This document shows positions 6,292-13,669 of a stretch of DNA of 13,896 nt, one piece after another (within the stretch, counting starts at the first letter, position 1; each line of letters opens with the position of its first letter). The notes beneath the pieces are model-generated. The model was given only the letters and a program-made list of their open reading frames with translations. It was not told the DNA's origin and did not search any database. Location: the NCBI GenBank assembly GCA_023442085.1, contig JAEZMT010000413.1, positions 1 to 13,896 of the forward strand. The letters run 5' to 3'. This DNA is from Pseudomonadota bacterium (GTDB lineage: Bacteria; Pseudomonadota; Alphaproteobacteria; Rhizobiales; Xanthobacteraceae). The translations under genes were made by a program, and so were the position numbers.

Positions 6292-6759
6292 GTGAGCGCG
6301 CGCACAACGCCGGACCGGCGGCAGGATTACCGCCACTTTCGGGAGATCACGACGCGGTGGATGGACAACGACGTCTACCAGCACGTGAACAACGTGGTTT
6401 ACTACTCGTTCTTCGATACGGCTGTGGGCCATTACCTGATCGAGACGGGGGCGCTGGATGTCCAGGCGAGCCCGATCATCGGCCTCGTGGTGGAGACGCG
6501 CTGCCAGTATTTCTCGTCGCTGTCCTTCCCCTCAAAGGTGCATGCGGGCCTGCGCGTCGGGCGGCTCGGAACCACCAGCGTGCGATACGAGATCGGCCTC
6601 TTCCGCGACGCGGACGATGTGGCGGCCGCGCAGGGGCATTTCATCCATGTCTACGTGGACCGCGCCACGAACCGGCCGGTTCCGCTCCCGGACAAGCTGC
6701 GCCATGTTCTTGCGCCCCTCGTCATCGGCGAGGCGGGCGTCGGGACCAGGGAGGGCTGA
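6292..6759 (+). CDS. Acyl-CoA thioesterase, hot-dog fold (4HBT/YbgC type)
   Basis: A 155-residue protein predicted to hydrolyse a CoA thioester in the cytoplasm. The family signature is at residues 22-45: TRWMDNDVYQHVNNVVYYSF followed by FDTA. D27 occupies the position of the catalytic aspartate (D17) of 4-hydroxybenzoyl-CoA thioesterase. Later blocks VVETRCQYFSSLSFPSKVHA and VRYEIGLFRD are the expected central strands, and the length is normal. The start is a GTG at 6292, set by GGGAGG 7-12 bases before it. It is the first gene of the operon and its TGA is immediately followed by the ATG of the crotonase gene. In context it would release the CoA from a ring-opened product or recycle a dead-end thioester. 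The substrate is inference. Confidence 0.9.
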   Translation: MSARTTPDRRQDYRHFREITTRWMDNDVYQHVNNVVYYSFFDTAVGHYLIETGALDVQASPIIGLVVETRCQYFSSLSFPSKVHAGLRVGRLGTTSVRYEIGLFRDADDVAAAQGHFIHVYVDRATNRPVPLPDKLRHVLAPLVIGEAGVGTREG

Positions 6760-7533
6760 ATGGCTGATATTGAAGTCGCGATTGCGGACCACATCGCCAC
6801 CGTCACGCTGAATCGTCCGGCGCAACGCAATGCCATGACGGTCGCCATGTGGCGGGATGTGGCGCGCATATTCTCCGACCTTGGCGCGGACCGCGACGTG
6901 CGGGCGATCCTGCTTGTGGGAGCTGGCGCGGATTTCAGCGTCGGAGCGGACATCTCCGAATTCCCCGTGGTGCGCCATACGCTTGAGCAGAGCGTGGACT
7001 ACGAGGTCGCGGTGGATGCGTCCTCCGATGCCATCTCCGGTGCGGGCAAGCCGACCATCGCCGTGGTTTCCGGCTATTGCCTCGGCGGCGGCTGCCACCT
7101 CTCCATGTCCTGCGATTTCCGCATCGCCGCGCCGACCGCCATCTTCGGCATCCCGGCGGCGAAGCTCTCCATCGTCTATGGCGTGCGCAGCACCCAGCGT
7201 CTGCTGTCCCTCGTCGGGCTCACGCAGGCGAAGCGCATCCTCTACACGGCGGATCGCATTCCCGCCGAGGAGGCCCTGCGCATCGGCTTCGCGGACGAGA
7301 TGGCCGACGACCCGATGGCGGCGGCCCGTACCCTCGCCGGGCGCATCGCTTCGAATGCGCCGCTCTCGGTGAGTGGCGCGAAATTCATTCTCGACGGTCT
7401 CGCCATGGGGCCCGGCACGCTCGACCTTGATGCTGCTCAGGCGCGCATCGACGGCGCATCCCGCAGCTTCGACTATCAGGAGGGCCGCAACGCCTTCGCC
7501 GAGAAGCGCCCGCCGCGCTTCGAGGGGCGGTAA
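6760..7533 (+). CDS. Enoyl-CoA hydratase/isomerase (crotonase) family protein lacking both catalytic glutamates
   Basis: A 257-residue crotonase-fold protein of normal length, so it binds an acyl-CoA. The oxyanion-hole segments are intact: FSVGADISEF (59-68) and SGYCLGGGCHLSMSCDFRIA (104-123). The C-terminal GRNAFAEKRPPRFEG (242-256) is typical. The two hydratase glutamates are absent: the position of rat Glu144 (GGGCELxxxCD) is H113, and that of Glu164 (FGxPE) is A133 in FGIPAAKLSIVYG. Simple enoyl-CoA hydration is therefore unlikely. Crotonase-fold relatives also do isomerisation, decarboxylation, dehalogenation and C-C or ring hydrolysis. It starts at the base after the thioesterase stop, and a 26-base gap with GGGAGG leads to the next gene. 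From its neighbours it may act on a hydroxylated cyclic acyl-CoA. Confidence 0.93.
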   Translation: MADIEVAIADHIATVTLNRPAQRNAMTVAMWRDVARIFSDLGADRDVRAILLVGAGADFSVGADISEFPVVRHTLEQSVDYEVAVDASSDAISGAGKPTIAVVSGYCLGGGCHLSMSCDFRIAAPTAIFGIPAAKLSIVYGVRSTQRLLSLVGLTQAKRILYTADRIPAEEALRIGFADEMADDPMAAARTLAGRIASNAPLSVSGAKFILDGLAMGPGTLDLDAAQARIDGASRSFDYQEGRNAFAEKRPPRFEGR

Positions 7534-7559
7534 GCGGTCCCGCACGGGAGGAAACAGCA

Positions 7560-8321
7560 ATGAAGATGCACGTGCTTTCCGGCGGCCGCCTCCGGATGAA
7601 GCGGCATATCTATCAGCCCGATGCCGACCGCAGCGAGACCATCGAGCTGCCGGTTGCCTCCATCCTGTTGCGCCATGCCCAGGGGAACGTCCTGTTCGAC
7701 ACCGGCTGCCACCCCTCCGTCGTGGACGATGCCGAAGCGCGCTGGGGCGGCGTGGCACGGGCCATGACGCCGATCATGGGGCGTGAGGACAACGTGGTCT
7801 CGCAACTCGCCTGCGTGGGTCTCGGGGCCGACGACATCGACGTGGTGGTCTGCTCGCATTTCCATCCCGATCATTGCGGCTGCAACGGCTTTTTCCGCAA
7901 GGCGACGGTCGTGGTCCACGCGGCCGAGCTTGCCGCGGCGAAAGCCGAGAATGCGGCTTCGGCGGGCTATCTTCCGGTGGAGTGGGACCAGGGCAATCCA
8001 CTGGACCTGATCGAGGGAGAGAAGGATCTGTTCGGCGACGGCCGCGTCACCCTGATCCCGTTTCCCGGCCACACGCCGGGGCTTACGGGCGCCCTCGTCT
8101 CGCTCGACCGGGATGGCGCCTTCCTGCTGGCCTCGGACGCTGTAAGCCTGCGCTCCAGCCTCGATACGGACGTCGTGCCGAAGAACACCTGGAACGTCGA
8201 TCTGCACCATCGGTCCATCGCGGAAATCCGCAGGATCGAGGCGGGCGGTGCCACCGTGCTGTGCGGCCATGACGACGCCCAATGGCAGAGCCTTCGGAAA
8301 GGGGCGGACGCCTACGAATAA
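7560..8321 (+). CDS. Metallo-beta-lactamase fold hydrolase, N-acyl homoserine lactonase-like
   Basis: A 253-residue protein of the MBL superfamily, close in layout to AttM/AiiA-type lactonases. The metal ligands are all visible: H100-F-H102-P-D104-H105, H171 in PFPGHTPGLTGALV, D193 in LLASDAV and H237 in LCGHDD. This is a complete dinuclear zinc site, so an active hydrolase is expected. There is no signal peptide. A strong ribosome site (GGGAGGA) precedes the ATG at 7560. Lactonases of this family open homoserine lactones and related lactones. Inside a CoA-ligase and hydroxylase operon, opening of an enol-lactone or similar ring intermediate is at least as likely as quorum quenching. It lies 26 bases after the crotonase gene and 47 before the SDR gene. 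Confidence 0.92.
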   Translation: MKMHVLSGGRLRMKRHIYQPDADRSETIELPVASILLRHAQGNVLFDTGCHPSVVDDAEARWGGVARAMTPIMGREDNVVSQLACVGLGADDIDVVVCSHFHPDHCGCNGFFRKATVVVHAAELAAAKAENAASAGYLPVEWDQGNPLDLIEGEKDLFGDGRVTLIPFPGHTPGLTGALVSLDRDGAFLLASDAVSLRSSLDTDVVPKNTWNVDLHHRSIAEIRRIEAGGATVLCGHDDAQWQSLRKGADAYE

Positions 8322-8368
8322 GGCGCGGCCCGGTTTCCATCCATCATCTCACGCAAGGCGGATTTTCC

Positions 8369-9121
8369 ATGGATCTCAATCTCAAGGGCAAGGTTGCGCT
8401 GGTCACCGGCGGGGCGCGCGACGTAGGGCGCGAGATTTCGCTCGCTCTCGCCGCAGAGGGCGCGACGGTCGCGCTGAACTACCGCAATTCTGCCGAGGAG
8501 GCGCAGGCCGTCGTGGACGAGATCCGCGCGCTGGGCGGCGAGGCCAAGGCCTACAAGGCGGACGTTGCCGACTTCGCGAGCGTCAAGGCGATGGTCGAGG
8601 CCATCGTCACGGATTTCGGCGGGCTCAACATCGTCGTCAACAACGCCGGCCTCGCCATCCGCCAGCGGTTCACCGACTCCACCGAGAAGGAGTGGAAGGC
8701 GCAGATAGACACCTGCCTTTATGGCGCCATCCATCTCGCGCACGCGGCCATCCCGCATCTTGAAAAGGCGGGCGACGGGCGTCTCATCGCCATTGTCGGC
8801 GATTCCTCGCGGGTCGGGGAATCCGGCCTCGCCATCGTGGCGGCGGCGCGGGCGGGCACCATCGCCCTCATGAAGTCGCTGGCGCGGGAGCTGGGCCGCA
8901 GCGGCGTGACGGCCAATACCGTCTCCCTGGGTCTCGTCGAGACCGCCCATGATCGCTCCTGGGTGGAAGCCAATCGCGACAAGCTCACCAAATTCTATCC
9001 GCTGCGGCGTCTCGGCCAGCCGGAGGACATAGCGCCCACGGTGGCCCTGCTCGCCTCGCCGAAGGGGTCGTGGATCACCGGGCAGGTGATCTCCATCTCC
9101 GGCGGCTTCTGCATGGTGTGA
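8369..9121 (+). CDS. SDR family oxidoreductase-like protein with altered active site
   Basis: A 250-residue Rossmann-fold protein of classical SDR length. The opening strand LKGKVALVTGGARDVGREIS (5-24) is the coenzyme loop, but the TGxxxGxG motif has Asp18 in place of the middle glycine. NNAG is intact at 91-94, and the C-terminal PLRRLGQPEDIAPTVALLAS and GSWITGQVISISGG (233-246) are typical. The catalytic Tyr-x3-Lys is missing: in GLAIVAAARAGTIALMKSLA, V157 stands for Tyr and R161 for Lys; serines 146-147 remain. It is either an atypical oxidoreductase, a protein with another chemistry, or a non-catalytic partner. The start ATG at 8369, with AAGGCGG before it, fits the family; an in-frame ATG at 8282 inside the previous gene does not. 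Confidence 0.92.
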   Translation: MDLNLKGKVALVTGGARDVGREISLALAAEGATVALNYRNSAEEAQAVVDEIRALGGEAKAYKADVADFASVKAMVEAIVTDFGGLNIVVNNAGLAIRQRFTDSTEKEWKAQIDTCLYGAIHLAHAAIPHLEKAGDGRLIAIVGDSSRVGESGLAIVAAARAGTIALMKSLARELGRSGVTANTVSLGLVETAHDRSWVEANRDKLTKFYPLRRLGQPEDIAPTVALLASPKGSWITGQVISISGGFCMV

Positions 9122-9165
9122 GGACAGCCGCGCACAAGAACGCGGTGATCGAAGGGGAGGAATCG

Positions 9166-10704
9166 ATGCTCAAGGCGGAACTGATTGCTCCGGTGCCGGA
9201 GCTGTTGCGGCGGCATGCGACGGAGCGGGGCGCGAAAATCGCGTTCCGCGACGCCCGGCGGGCGGTCACCTATGCCGAGCTGGAACGGCGCACGGCGAAC
9301 CTTGCCGGGCATCTCGCCGGCCTCGGCGTTGGTCCGGGGGATCGCGTCGCGATCCTGCTGCCGAACAGCGTCGCCTGGGTGGAGGCCTGCCTCGCGATCA
9401 TCCGGGCCGGGGGCGTCGCGGTGCCCATCAGCGCCGAGGCGGCGCCGGGCGAAGTCTCCTACCGCCTGTCCGATGCCGCATGCCGGATCGTCATCACGAC
9501 GGCTGCCCGCGCGGAGATGGTTGAGGCACTGCGCGGTGAGGCGCCCAGCGTCGCCGGCCTCCTGCTGGTGGAGGCGGCGGCGGGCGATCTTCGCAGCTTC
9601 GAGGCGTTGGCGGAGCTGCCGTCCGCGGCGCCTGCACGCGATCCCGCGGACATCGATGCCGCGGCCTTCATCATCTACACATCAGGCACCACCGGTCGCG
9701 CCAAGGGCGTGCTGCTGACCTGCCGCAGCATGTTGTGGGTGACGGCGGCCTGCTGGGGGCCGATCGTCGGGTTGAGCTGCGAGGACAATGTGCTCTCGCC
9801 GCTGCCTCTGTTCCACTCCTACGCGCTGAACTTCTCGGTGCTGTCCATCCTCGCCACCGGCGCGAGCGAATACATCCTGGACAAATACTCGACCCGCGAG
9901 GCCATGCGCCTGCTCGAGACGGGCGAGTTCACGGTCTTCCCCGGCGTGCCCACCATGTTCCATTACCTGATGGAGGCGGCCCAGGCGGAGGGACGCAGCT
10001 CTCTGCCCGGTCTGCGCGTGTGCGTTTCGGCGGGGGCGATCATGCCGGCGACGCTGAATTCGGCCTTCGAAAGCGCCTTCGGCGTGCCGCTGCTGGATGG
10101 CTACGGTATCACCGAAACCTCCACCATGGTCACGATGAACGCGGCCTCCTCGTCCCGCGTCATGGGCTCGTGCGGCCTTCCCCTGCCGGGCGTGGCGCTC
10201 CGTATCGTCGATCCCGCGAGTGTGCGCGATCTCGATGCAGGCGAGGAGGGCGAGCTGATCGTGCGCGGGCCGAATGTGATGCTCGGCTATCACAACAAGC
10301 CGGAGGAAACGGCCAAGGCCCTGCGCAACGGCTGGTACCACACCGGCGACCTCGCCCGCGCCGACCGCAACGGCTTCGTCACCATCACCGGCCGGCTGAA
10401 GGAACTGATCATCCGCGGCGGGCAGAACATCGCCCCGGCGGAGATCGAGGAGGTGGTTCTGCTGTTCCCGAGCGTGCTCGATTGCGCGGTGGCGGGGATC
10501 TCTCATCCCCAACTCGGCGAGGTTCCGGCGTTGTACGTGGTCCCGCGCGACGCGAGCTTCGATGCGGACCGGCTGCTCGACCACTGCCGTCATCACCTCT
10601 CGTCCTACAAGGTGCCCCATGTGGTGCATCAGCTGGACGAAATCCCCCGCACCGGTTCCGGCAAGATCATCCGCTTCCGGCTGAAGGAAATGGTGCAGCC
10701 GTAG
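9166..10704 (+). CDS. AMP-dependent acyl/aryl-CoA synthetase (class I adenylate-forming ligase)
   Basis: A 512-residue cytoplasmic enzyme that activates a carboxylic acid with ATP and CoA, forming the CoA thioester, AMP and PPi. All core motifs are present: the P-loop YTSGTTGRAKG (171-181), GYGITET (312-318), GELIVRGPNVMLGY, YHTGDLARAD with D395, the hinge region TGRLKELIIRGGQNIAPAEI (408-427) and the catalytic lysine K500 in GSGKIIRFR. Length is normal for the family. The start ATG 9166 follows GGGGAGG by 5 bases; an in-frame start at 9070 would run into the SDR gene. It is the last gene of the plus-strand operon and is followed by a strong hairpin. It would supply the thioester on which the neighbouring enzymes act. 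The acid is not identifiable from motifs. Confidence 0.95.
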   Translation: MLKAELIAPVPELLRRHATERGAKIAFRDARRAVTYAELERRTANLAGHLAGLGVGPGDRVAILLPNSVAWVEACLAIIRAGGVAVPISAEAAPGEVSYRLSDAACRIVITTAARAEMVEALRGEAPSVAGLLLVEAAAGDLRSFEALAELPSAAPARDPADIDAAAFIIYTSGTTGRAKGVLLTCRSMLWVTAACWGPIVGLSCEDNVLSPLPLFHSYALNFSVLSILATGASEYILDKYSTREAMRLLETGEFTVFPGVPTMFHYLMEAAQAEGRSSLPGLRVCVSAGAIMPATLNSAFESAFGVPLLDGYGITETSTMVTMNAASSSRVMGSCGLPLPGVALRIVDPASVRDLDAGEEGELIVRGPNVMLGYHNKPEETAKALRNGWYHTGDLARADRNGFVTITGRLKELIIRGGQNIAPAEIEEVVLLFPSVLDCAVAGISHPQLGEVPALYVVPRDASFDADRLLDHCRHHLSSYKVPHVVHQLDEIPRTGSGKIIRFRLKEMVQP

Positions 10705-10741
10705 CCCTGACGCGGCTGCCCCAGACCTTCCCGCGAAGAGA

Positions 10742-10772
10742 CGGGCGCCGGTTCCTCAGGAGCCGGCGCCCG
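10742..10772. terminator. Strong GC-rich hairpin between convergent operons (bidirectional terminator)
   Basis: A near-perfect stem of 14 pairs with one G-U pair and a 3-base loop: left arm 10742-10755, loop TCA at 10756-10758, right arm 10759-10772. It lies 37 bases after the ligase stop and 33 bases after the stop of the opposing molybdenum-enzyme gene. On the plus strand it is followed by ATCCGTTTATG, a short weak T run. The hairpin itself is plain; efficient termination is inferred. Confidence 0.75.
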
Positions 10773-10805
10773 ATCCGTTTATGCCTATGGTCGCCGGAGC
10801 CAGTG

Positions 10806-13190
10806 TCAGCGGGACGTCGAGTTACGCGCGGCTTTCACCAGCCGGAAGAGCCGATCCGGCGTCACCGGCAGCGTGTCGATCTCGATACCGAGCGACGCCA
10901 GCGCATCCGATACCGCATTGGCGATGGCCGCCGGGGCGCCGATGGTGCCGCCTTCGCCCATGCCACGGAAGCCGCCGATGTTGTTCGGCAGTTCCGCCTC
11001 CACATGCAGGATCTCGATCTGCGGCATGGTGCTGGCGATGGGTACGAGATAGTCGGCGAGGCTTGCCGTCAGCAATTGCCCGCCCTCGTCGTGAACCACT
11101 TCCTCCAGCAGGGCGGCCCCGATGCCCTGCGCAACGGCGCCGTGCACCTGGCCGTCCACGATCAGCGGATTGATGATGCGCCCACAATCCTCCGCCACGG
11201 CGAAGCGCGTTACCGATACGGCAAAGGTGGCGGGGTCGATCTCCACCATGGCGAGGTGGGTGGAGGCGCAGGCCGTGCCGAGATAGGGATCGTAGCTCTC
11301 GGAGGCGACGAGGTCCTCGCGCTGCTCATGGGGGATGCGCCCCATCTGCGCATAGACCGCATGCGCGACTTCCCGGAACGTCATCGTCGCATTGGAGGAG
11401 CGGGCGCGGATGACCCCGCCTTCGGCCTCCAGATCCTCCACCGGCACGTCCATCAGGAAGGCGGCGGCTTTCAATACCTTCGCTTTCACCATTCTCGCGG
11501 ATTTGGTGGCCGCGCCGCCACCGAGCACGGCCGACCGGCTGGCATAGGTGCCCGTGCCCATAGGCACGAGGGCGCTGTCGCCATGCTGGATCTCGATGTC
11601 CTCCATGCGGCAGCCGAGTTCGTCGGCGACCACCTGGGCGAGCGTCGTCTCCAGCCCCTGCCCGTGGGACGAGATGCCGAACGCGGCTGTGACCGCGCCG
11701 GTCGCATCGATGCGGATGGAGGCGGTCTCGGTGCCGGTATTGATGGGCATGCCCGGCGCAACGGCGATGCGCGAGCCGATGCCTGTCAGCTCCGCATAGC
11801 TCGCAAAGCCGATGCCGACCCAGCGTCCTTCGGCCCGCGCCGCATCGCGCTGGCGCGCCAGCGCCGGATAATCCACCAGCTCGCAAACGCCTTGCAGGCA
11901 CTCTTGAAATGCGGAGCGATCCCAGATGATGCCGGAGCCGGTGCGGTAGGGAAATTCCTCGGCTGTCACCAGATTGCGCTGACGGATCTCGGCGGGGTCC
12001 ATGCCGAGCTTGCGGGCCGCCATGTCCATCAATCGCTCCATGGCGAAGGTGGAGGAGGGGCGACCGACGCCTCGATAAGGGCCTGTCGGCGGCTTCGGGG
12101 TGAGTACGCCCCGCACCCGGCCGCGATAATGCTCCATGCGGTAGGGGCCGGGCAGGAAGCTCACCACCTGCACCGGCTCAAGCGCGCCGGTCCATGGGTA
12201 GATCGAGTAAGCGCCGATATCGCCGATCACGTCCGCCCGAAGGCCGAGGAGCCGTCCGTCCGCATCCACCGCCAGCTCGGCCTCGATGGTCTCGTCGAAG
12301 GCCTGGCTCATGGCGGTGAGGTCTTCCATACGGTCGGCGACGAACTTCACCGGCCGCTCCAGCTTGCGCGCGAGCACGCAGACCAGCATCTCCTCATGGT
12401 TCAGCGAGCCCTTGCCACCGAAGCTGCCGCCAACGTCGGGCGCCACCACCCGCACCCGATTGCCCGGAAGGTCGAGGCAGGCGCCGAGCACGTCGCAGAT
12501 GATGCCGGGGATATTGGTGGAGGAATGCAGGGTCAGTGCCTGCCGCCGCCGGTCCCACTCGGCGAGGTAGGAGCGGGTTTCCATGGGCATGGGCGTCTTG
12601 CGCGTCATGCGAAAGCGTCCCTTCACCACCACCGGCGCCGAAGCGATGGCCGCATCGACGTCGCCGCGGGCGAAGGTTCGGGAAATGATGACGTTGGTGC
12701 CGGCCTCATCGTGAAGGAGGGGGGCGCCCTCCACCGCCGCGTCGTCATGCGCGACGGCGACGGGCAGCGGCTCGTAGTCGATGGAGATCAGCTCCAACGC
12801 GTCTTCGGCGGCGTACCGGCTTTCCGCCACCACTGCGACGACCGGCTCGCCGACATAGCGCACCTTCCCTTCCGCCAAGGGGCGGAAGGGGGTCGCGTAA
12901 TACCCCTTCATGCGGGACGAGGGGATGGCGGGCTTAAAGTCGCCGGCGATGTCTCCCGCGTCGAAGATGGCGACGACGCCCGGCACCGCGAAGGCATCGC
13001 CCACATCGATGGACCGAATGCGCGCATGGGGCTGGTCGCTGCGCAGCAGAGCCACGTGCAACAGGCCCTGCGGGTCCATATCGTCCACGTAGCGGCCCGA
13101 GCCCGTCAGGAGGCGCGGGTCCTCGGTGCGCTTGATGCGCTGGCCAACCAGCCTGGGCCGCATTTCCACGGAGGCATCGAAGGCGGTCAC
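10806..13190 (-). CDS. Molybdenum hydroxylase large subunit (xanthine dehydrogenase / form II CoxL family)
   Basis: A 794-residue catalytic subunit binding the Mo-pyranopterin cytosine dinucleotide cofactor and hydroxylating a substrate carbon with oxygen from water. The N-terminus GQRIKRTEDPRLLTGSGRYV then DDM is typical of CoxL-like chains. Cofactor-site segments are PDVGGSFGGKG (251-261), GPYRGVGRPSSTFAME (370-385) and the catalytic-glutamate motif GMGEGG with E746. The loop is YRGVGR and not AYxCSFR, so it is a form II enzyme and not a true CO dehydrogenase; form II members oxidise aromatic, heterocyclic or CoA-bound substrates. It starts at GTG 13190, overlapping the 2Fe-2S subunit stop (GTGA); an in-frame ATG lies at 13163. 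The unit is convergent with the ligase operon, whose CoA thioester may be its substrate. Confidence 0.94.
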   Translation of the reverse strand: MTAFDASVEMRPRLVGQRIKRTEDPRLLTGSGRYVDDMDPQGLLHVALLRSDQPHARIRSIDVGDAFAVPGVVAIFDAGDIAGDFKPAIPSSRMKGYYATPFRPLAEGKVRYVGEPVVAVVAESRYAAEDALELISIDYEPLPVAVAHDDAAVEGAPLLHDEAGTNVIISRTFARGDVDAAIASAPVVVKGRFRMTRKTPMPMETRSYLAEWDRRRQALTLHSSTNIPGIICDVLGACLDLPGNRVRVVAPDVGGSFGGKGSLNHEEMLVCVLARKLERPVKFVADRMEDLTAMSQAFDETIEAELAVDADGRLLGLRADVIGDIGAYSIYPWTGALEPVQVVSFLPGPYRMEHYRGRVRGVLTPKPPTGPYRGVGRPSSTFAMERLMDMAARKLGMDPAEIRQRNLVTAEEFPYRTGSGIIWDRSAFQECLQGVCELVDYPALARQRDAARAEGRWVGIGFASYAELTGIGSRIAVAPGMPINTGTETASIRIDATGAVTAAFGISSHGQGLETTLAQVVADELGCRMEDIEIQHGDSALVPMGTGTYASRSAVLGGGAATKSARMVKAKVLKAAAFLMDVPVEDLEAEGGVIRARSSNATMTFREVAHAVYAQMGRIPHEQREDLVASESYDPYLGTACASTHLAMVEIDPATFAVSVTRFAVAEDCGRIINPLIVDGQVHGAVAQGIGAALLEEVVHDEGGQLLTASLADYLVPIASTMPQIEILHVEAELPNNIGGFRGMGEGGTIGAPAAIANAVSDALASLGIEIDTLPVTPDRLFRLVKAARNSTSR

Positions 13191-13669
13191 TTCAGCGGCC
13201 CTCTCTCGCGCGCCAACTCGCGCACGGCGTCGACGATGTGCTGGTAGCCGGTGCAGCGGCAGATGTTCCCGGACAGGGCTTCGCGGATCTCGTCGTCGCT
13301 TTCCAGAGCGTGATGGCGCAGCATGTCGGTGATGGTCATCAGGAAGCCCGGCGTGCAGAAGCCGCATTGCAGGCCGTGATGGTCGCGGAACGCCTGCTGC
13401 ACGCGGCCGAGATCACCCATGCGGCCCAGCCCTTCCACAGTCTCAATGGTCGCGCCGTCCGCCTGGATGGCGAGGGTGAGGCAGGAGCGGGCGCTGCGCC
13501 CGTCCAGAAGGATGGTGCAGGCGCCGCACACCCCGTGCTCGCAGCCCACATGGGTGCCGGTGAGGCCGAGGTCGTGGCGCAGGAAGTCGCTCAGCAGGAC
13601 GCGCGCGTCCACCGCCCGGGTATGGGTTAGCCCGTTGACGGTGAGCGTGATGGTGACTGCGTTCTGCAT
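13187..13669 (-). CDS. Molybdenum hydroxylase [2Fe-2S] small subunit (CoxS/XdhA-type)
   Basis: A 160-residue electron-transfer subunit with two [2Fe-2S] clusters linking the Mo site to FAD. The plant-ferredoxin-type cluster is C43-x4-C48-x2-C51-x11-C63 (GCEHGVCGACTILLDGRSAR). The helical cluster is C102-x2-C105 (QCGFCTPGF) and C137-x-C139 (NICRCTGY). All eight cysteines are present and the length is standard. The start ATG 13669 (MQNAVTITLTVNG) is preferred over a further in-frame ATG at 13708, because it overlaps the FAD-subunit stop by one base (TGATG) and matches the family N-terminus. Its own stop overlaps the large-subunit GTG, so the three genes are translationally coupled in the order FAD, Fe-S, Mo. 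Confidence 0.95.
   Translation of the reverse strand: MQNAVTITLTVNGLTHTRAVDARVLLSDFLRHDLGLTGTHVGCEHGVCGACTILLDGRSARSCLTLAIQADGATIETVEGLGRMGDLGRVQQAFRDHHGLQCGFCTPGFLMTITDMLRHHALESDDEIREALSGNICRCTGYQHIVDAVRELARERGPLK

Noticed and set aside
6760..7533. Ordinary enoyl-CoA hydratase of fatty acid beta-oxidation
   Set aside because: Both catalytic glutamate positions are changed (H113, A133), and no thiolase or acyl-CoA dehydrogenase is nearby.
6532..7758. Minus-strand 408-codon frame opposite the thioesterase and crotonase genes
   Set aside because: It spans three well-supported plus-strand genes and has no recognisable domain; it is a shadow of high GC content.
10806..13190. Aerobic CO dehydrogenase (coxMSL) identity
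   Set aside because: The gene order matches, but the large subunit has YRGVGR in place of the AYxCSFR active-site loop of true CO dehydrogenase.
9735..13247. Plus-strand open frame of 1170 codons across the ligase end and the molybdenum enzyme genes
   Set aside because: It is antisense or out of frame to genes with clear family motifs, is rich in Arg/His/Gly/Ala as expected of GC-rich shadow frames, runs through the terminator hairpin and resembles no known family.
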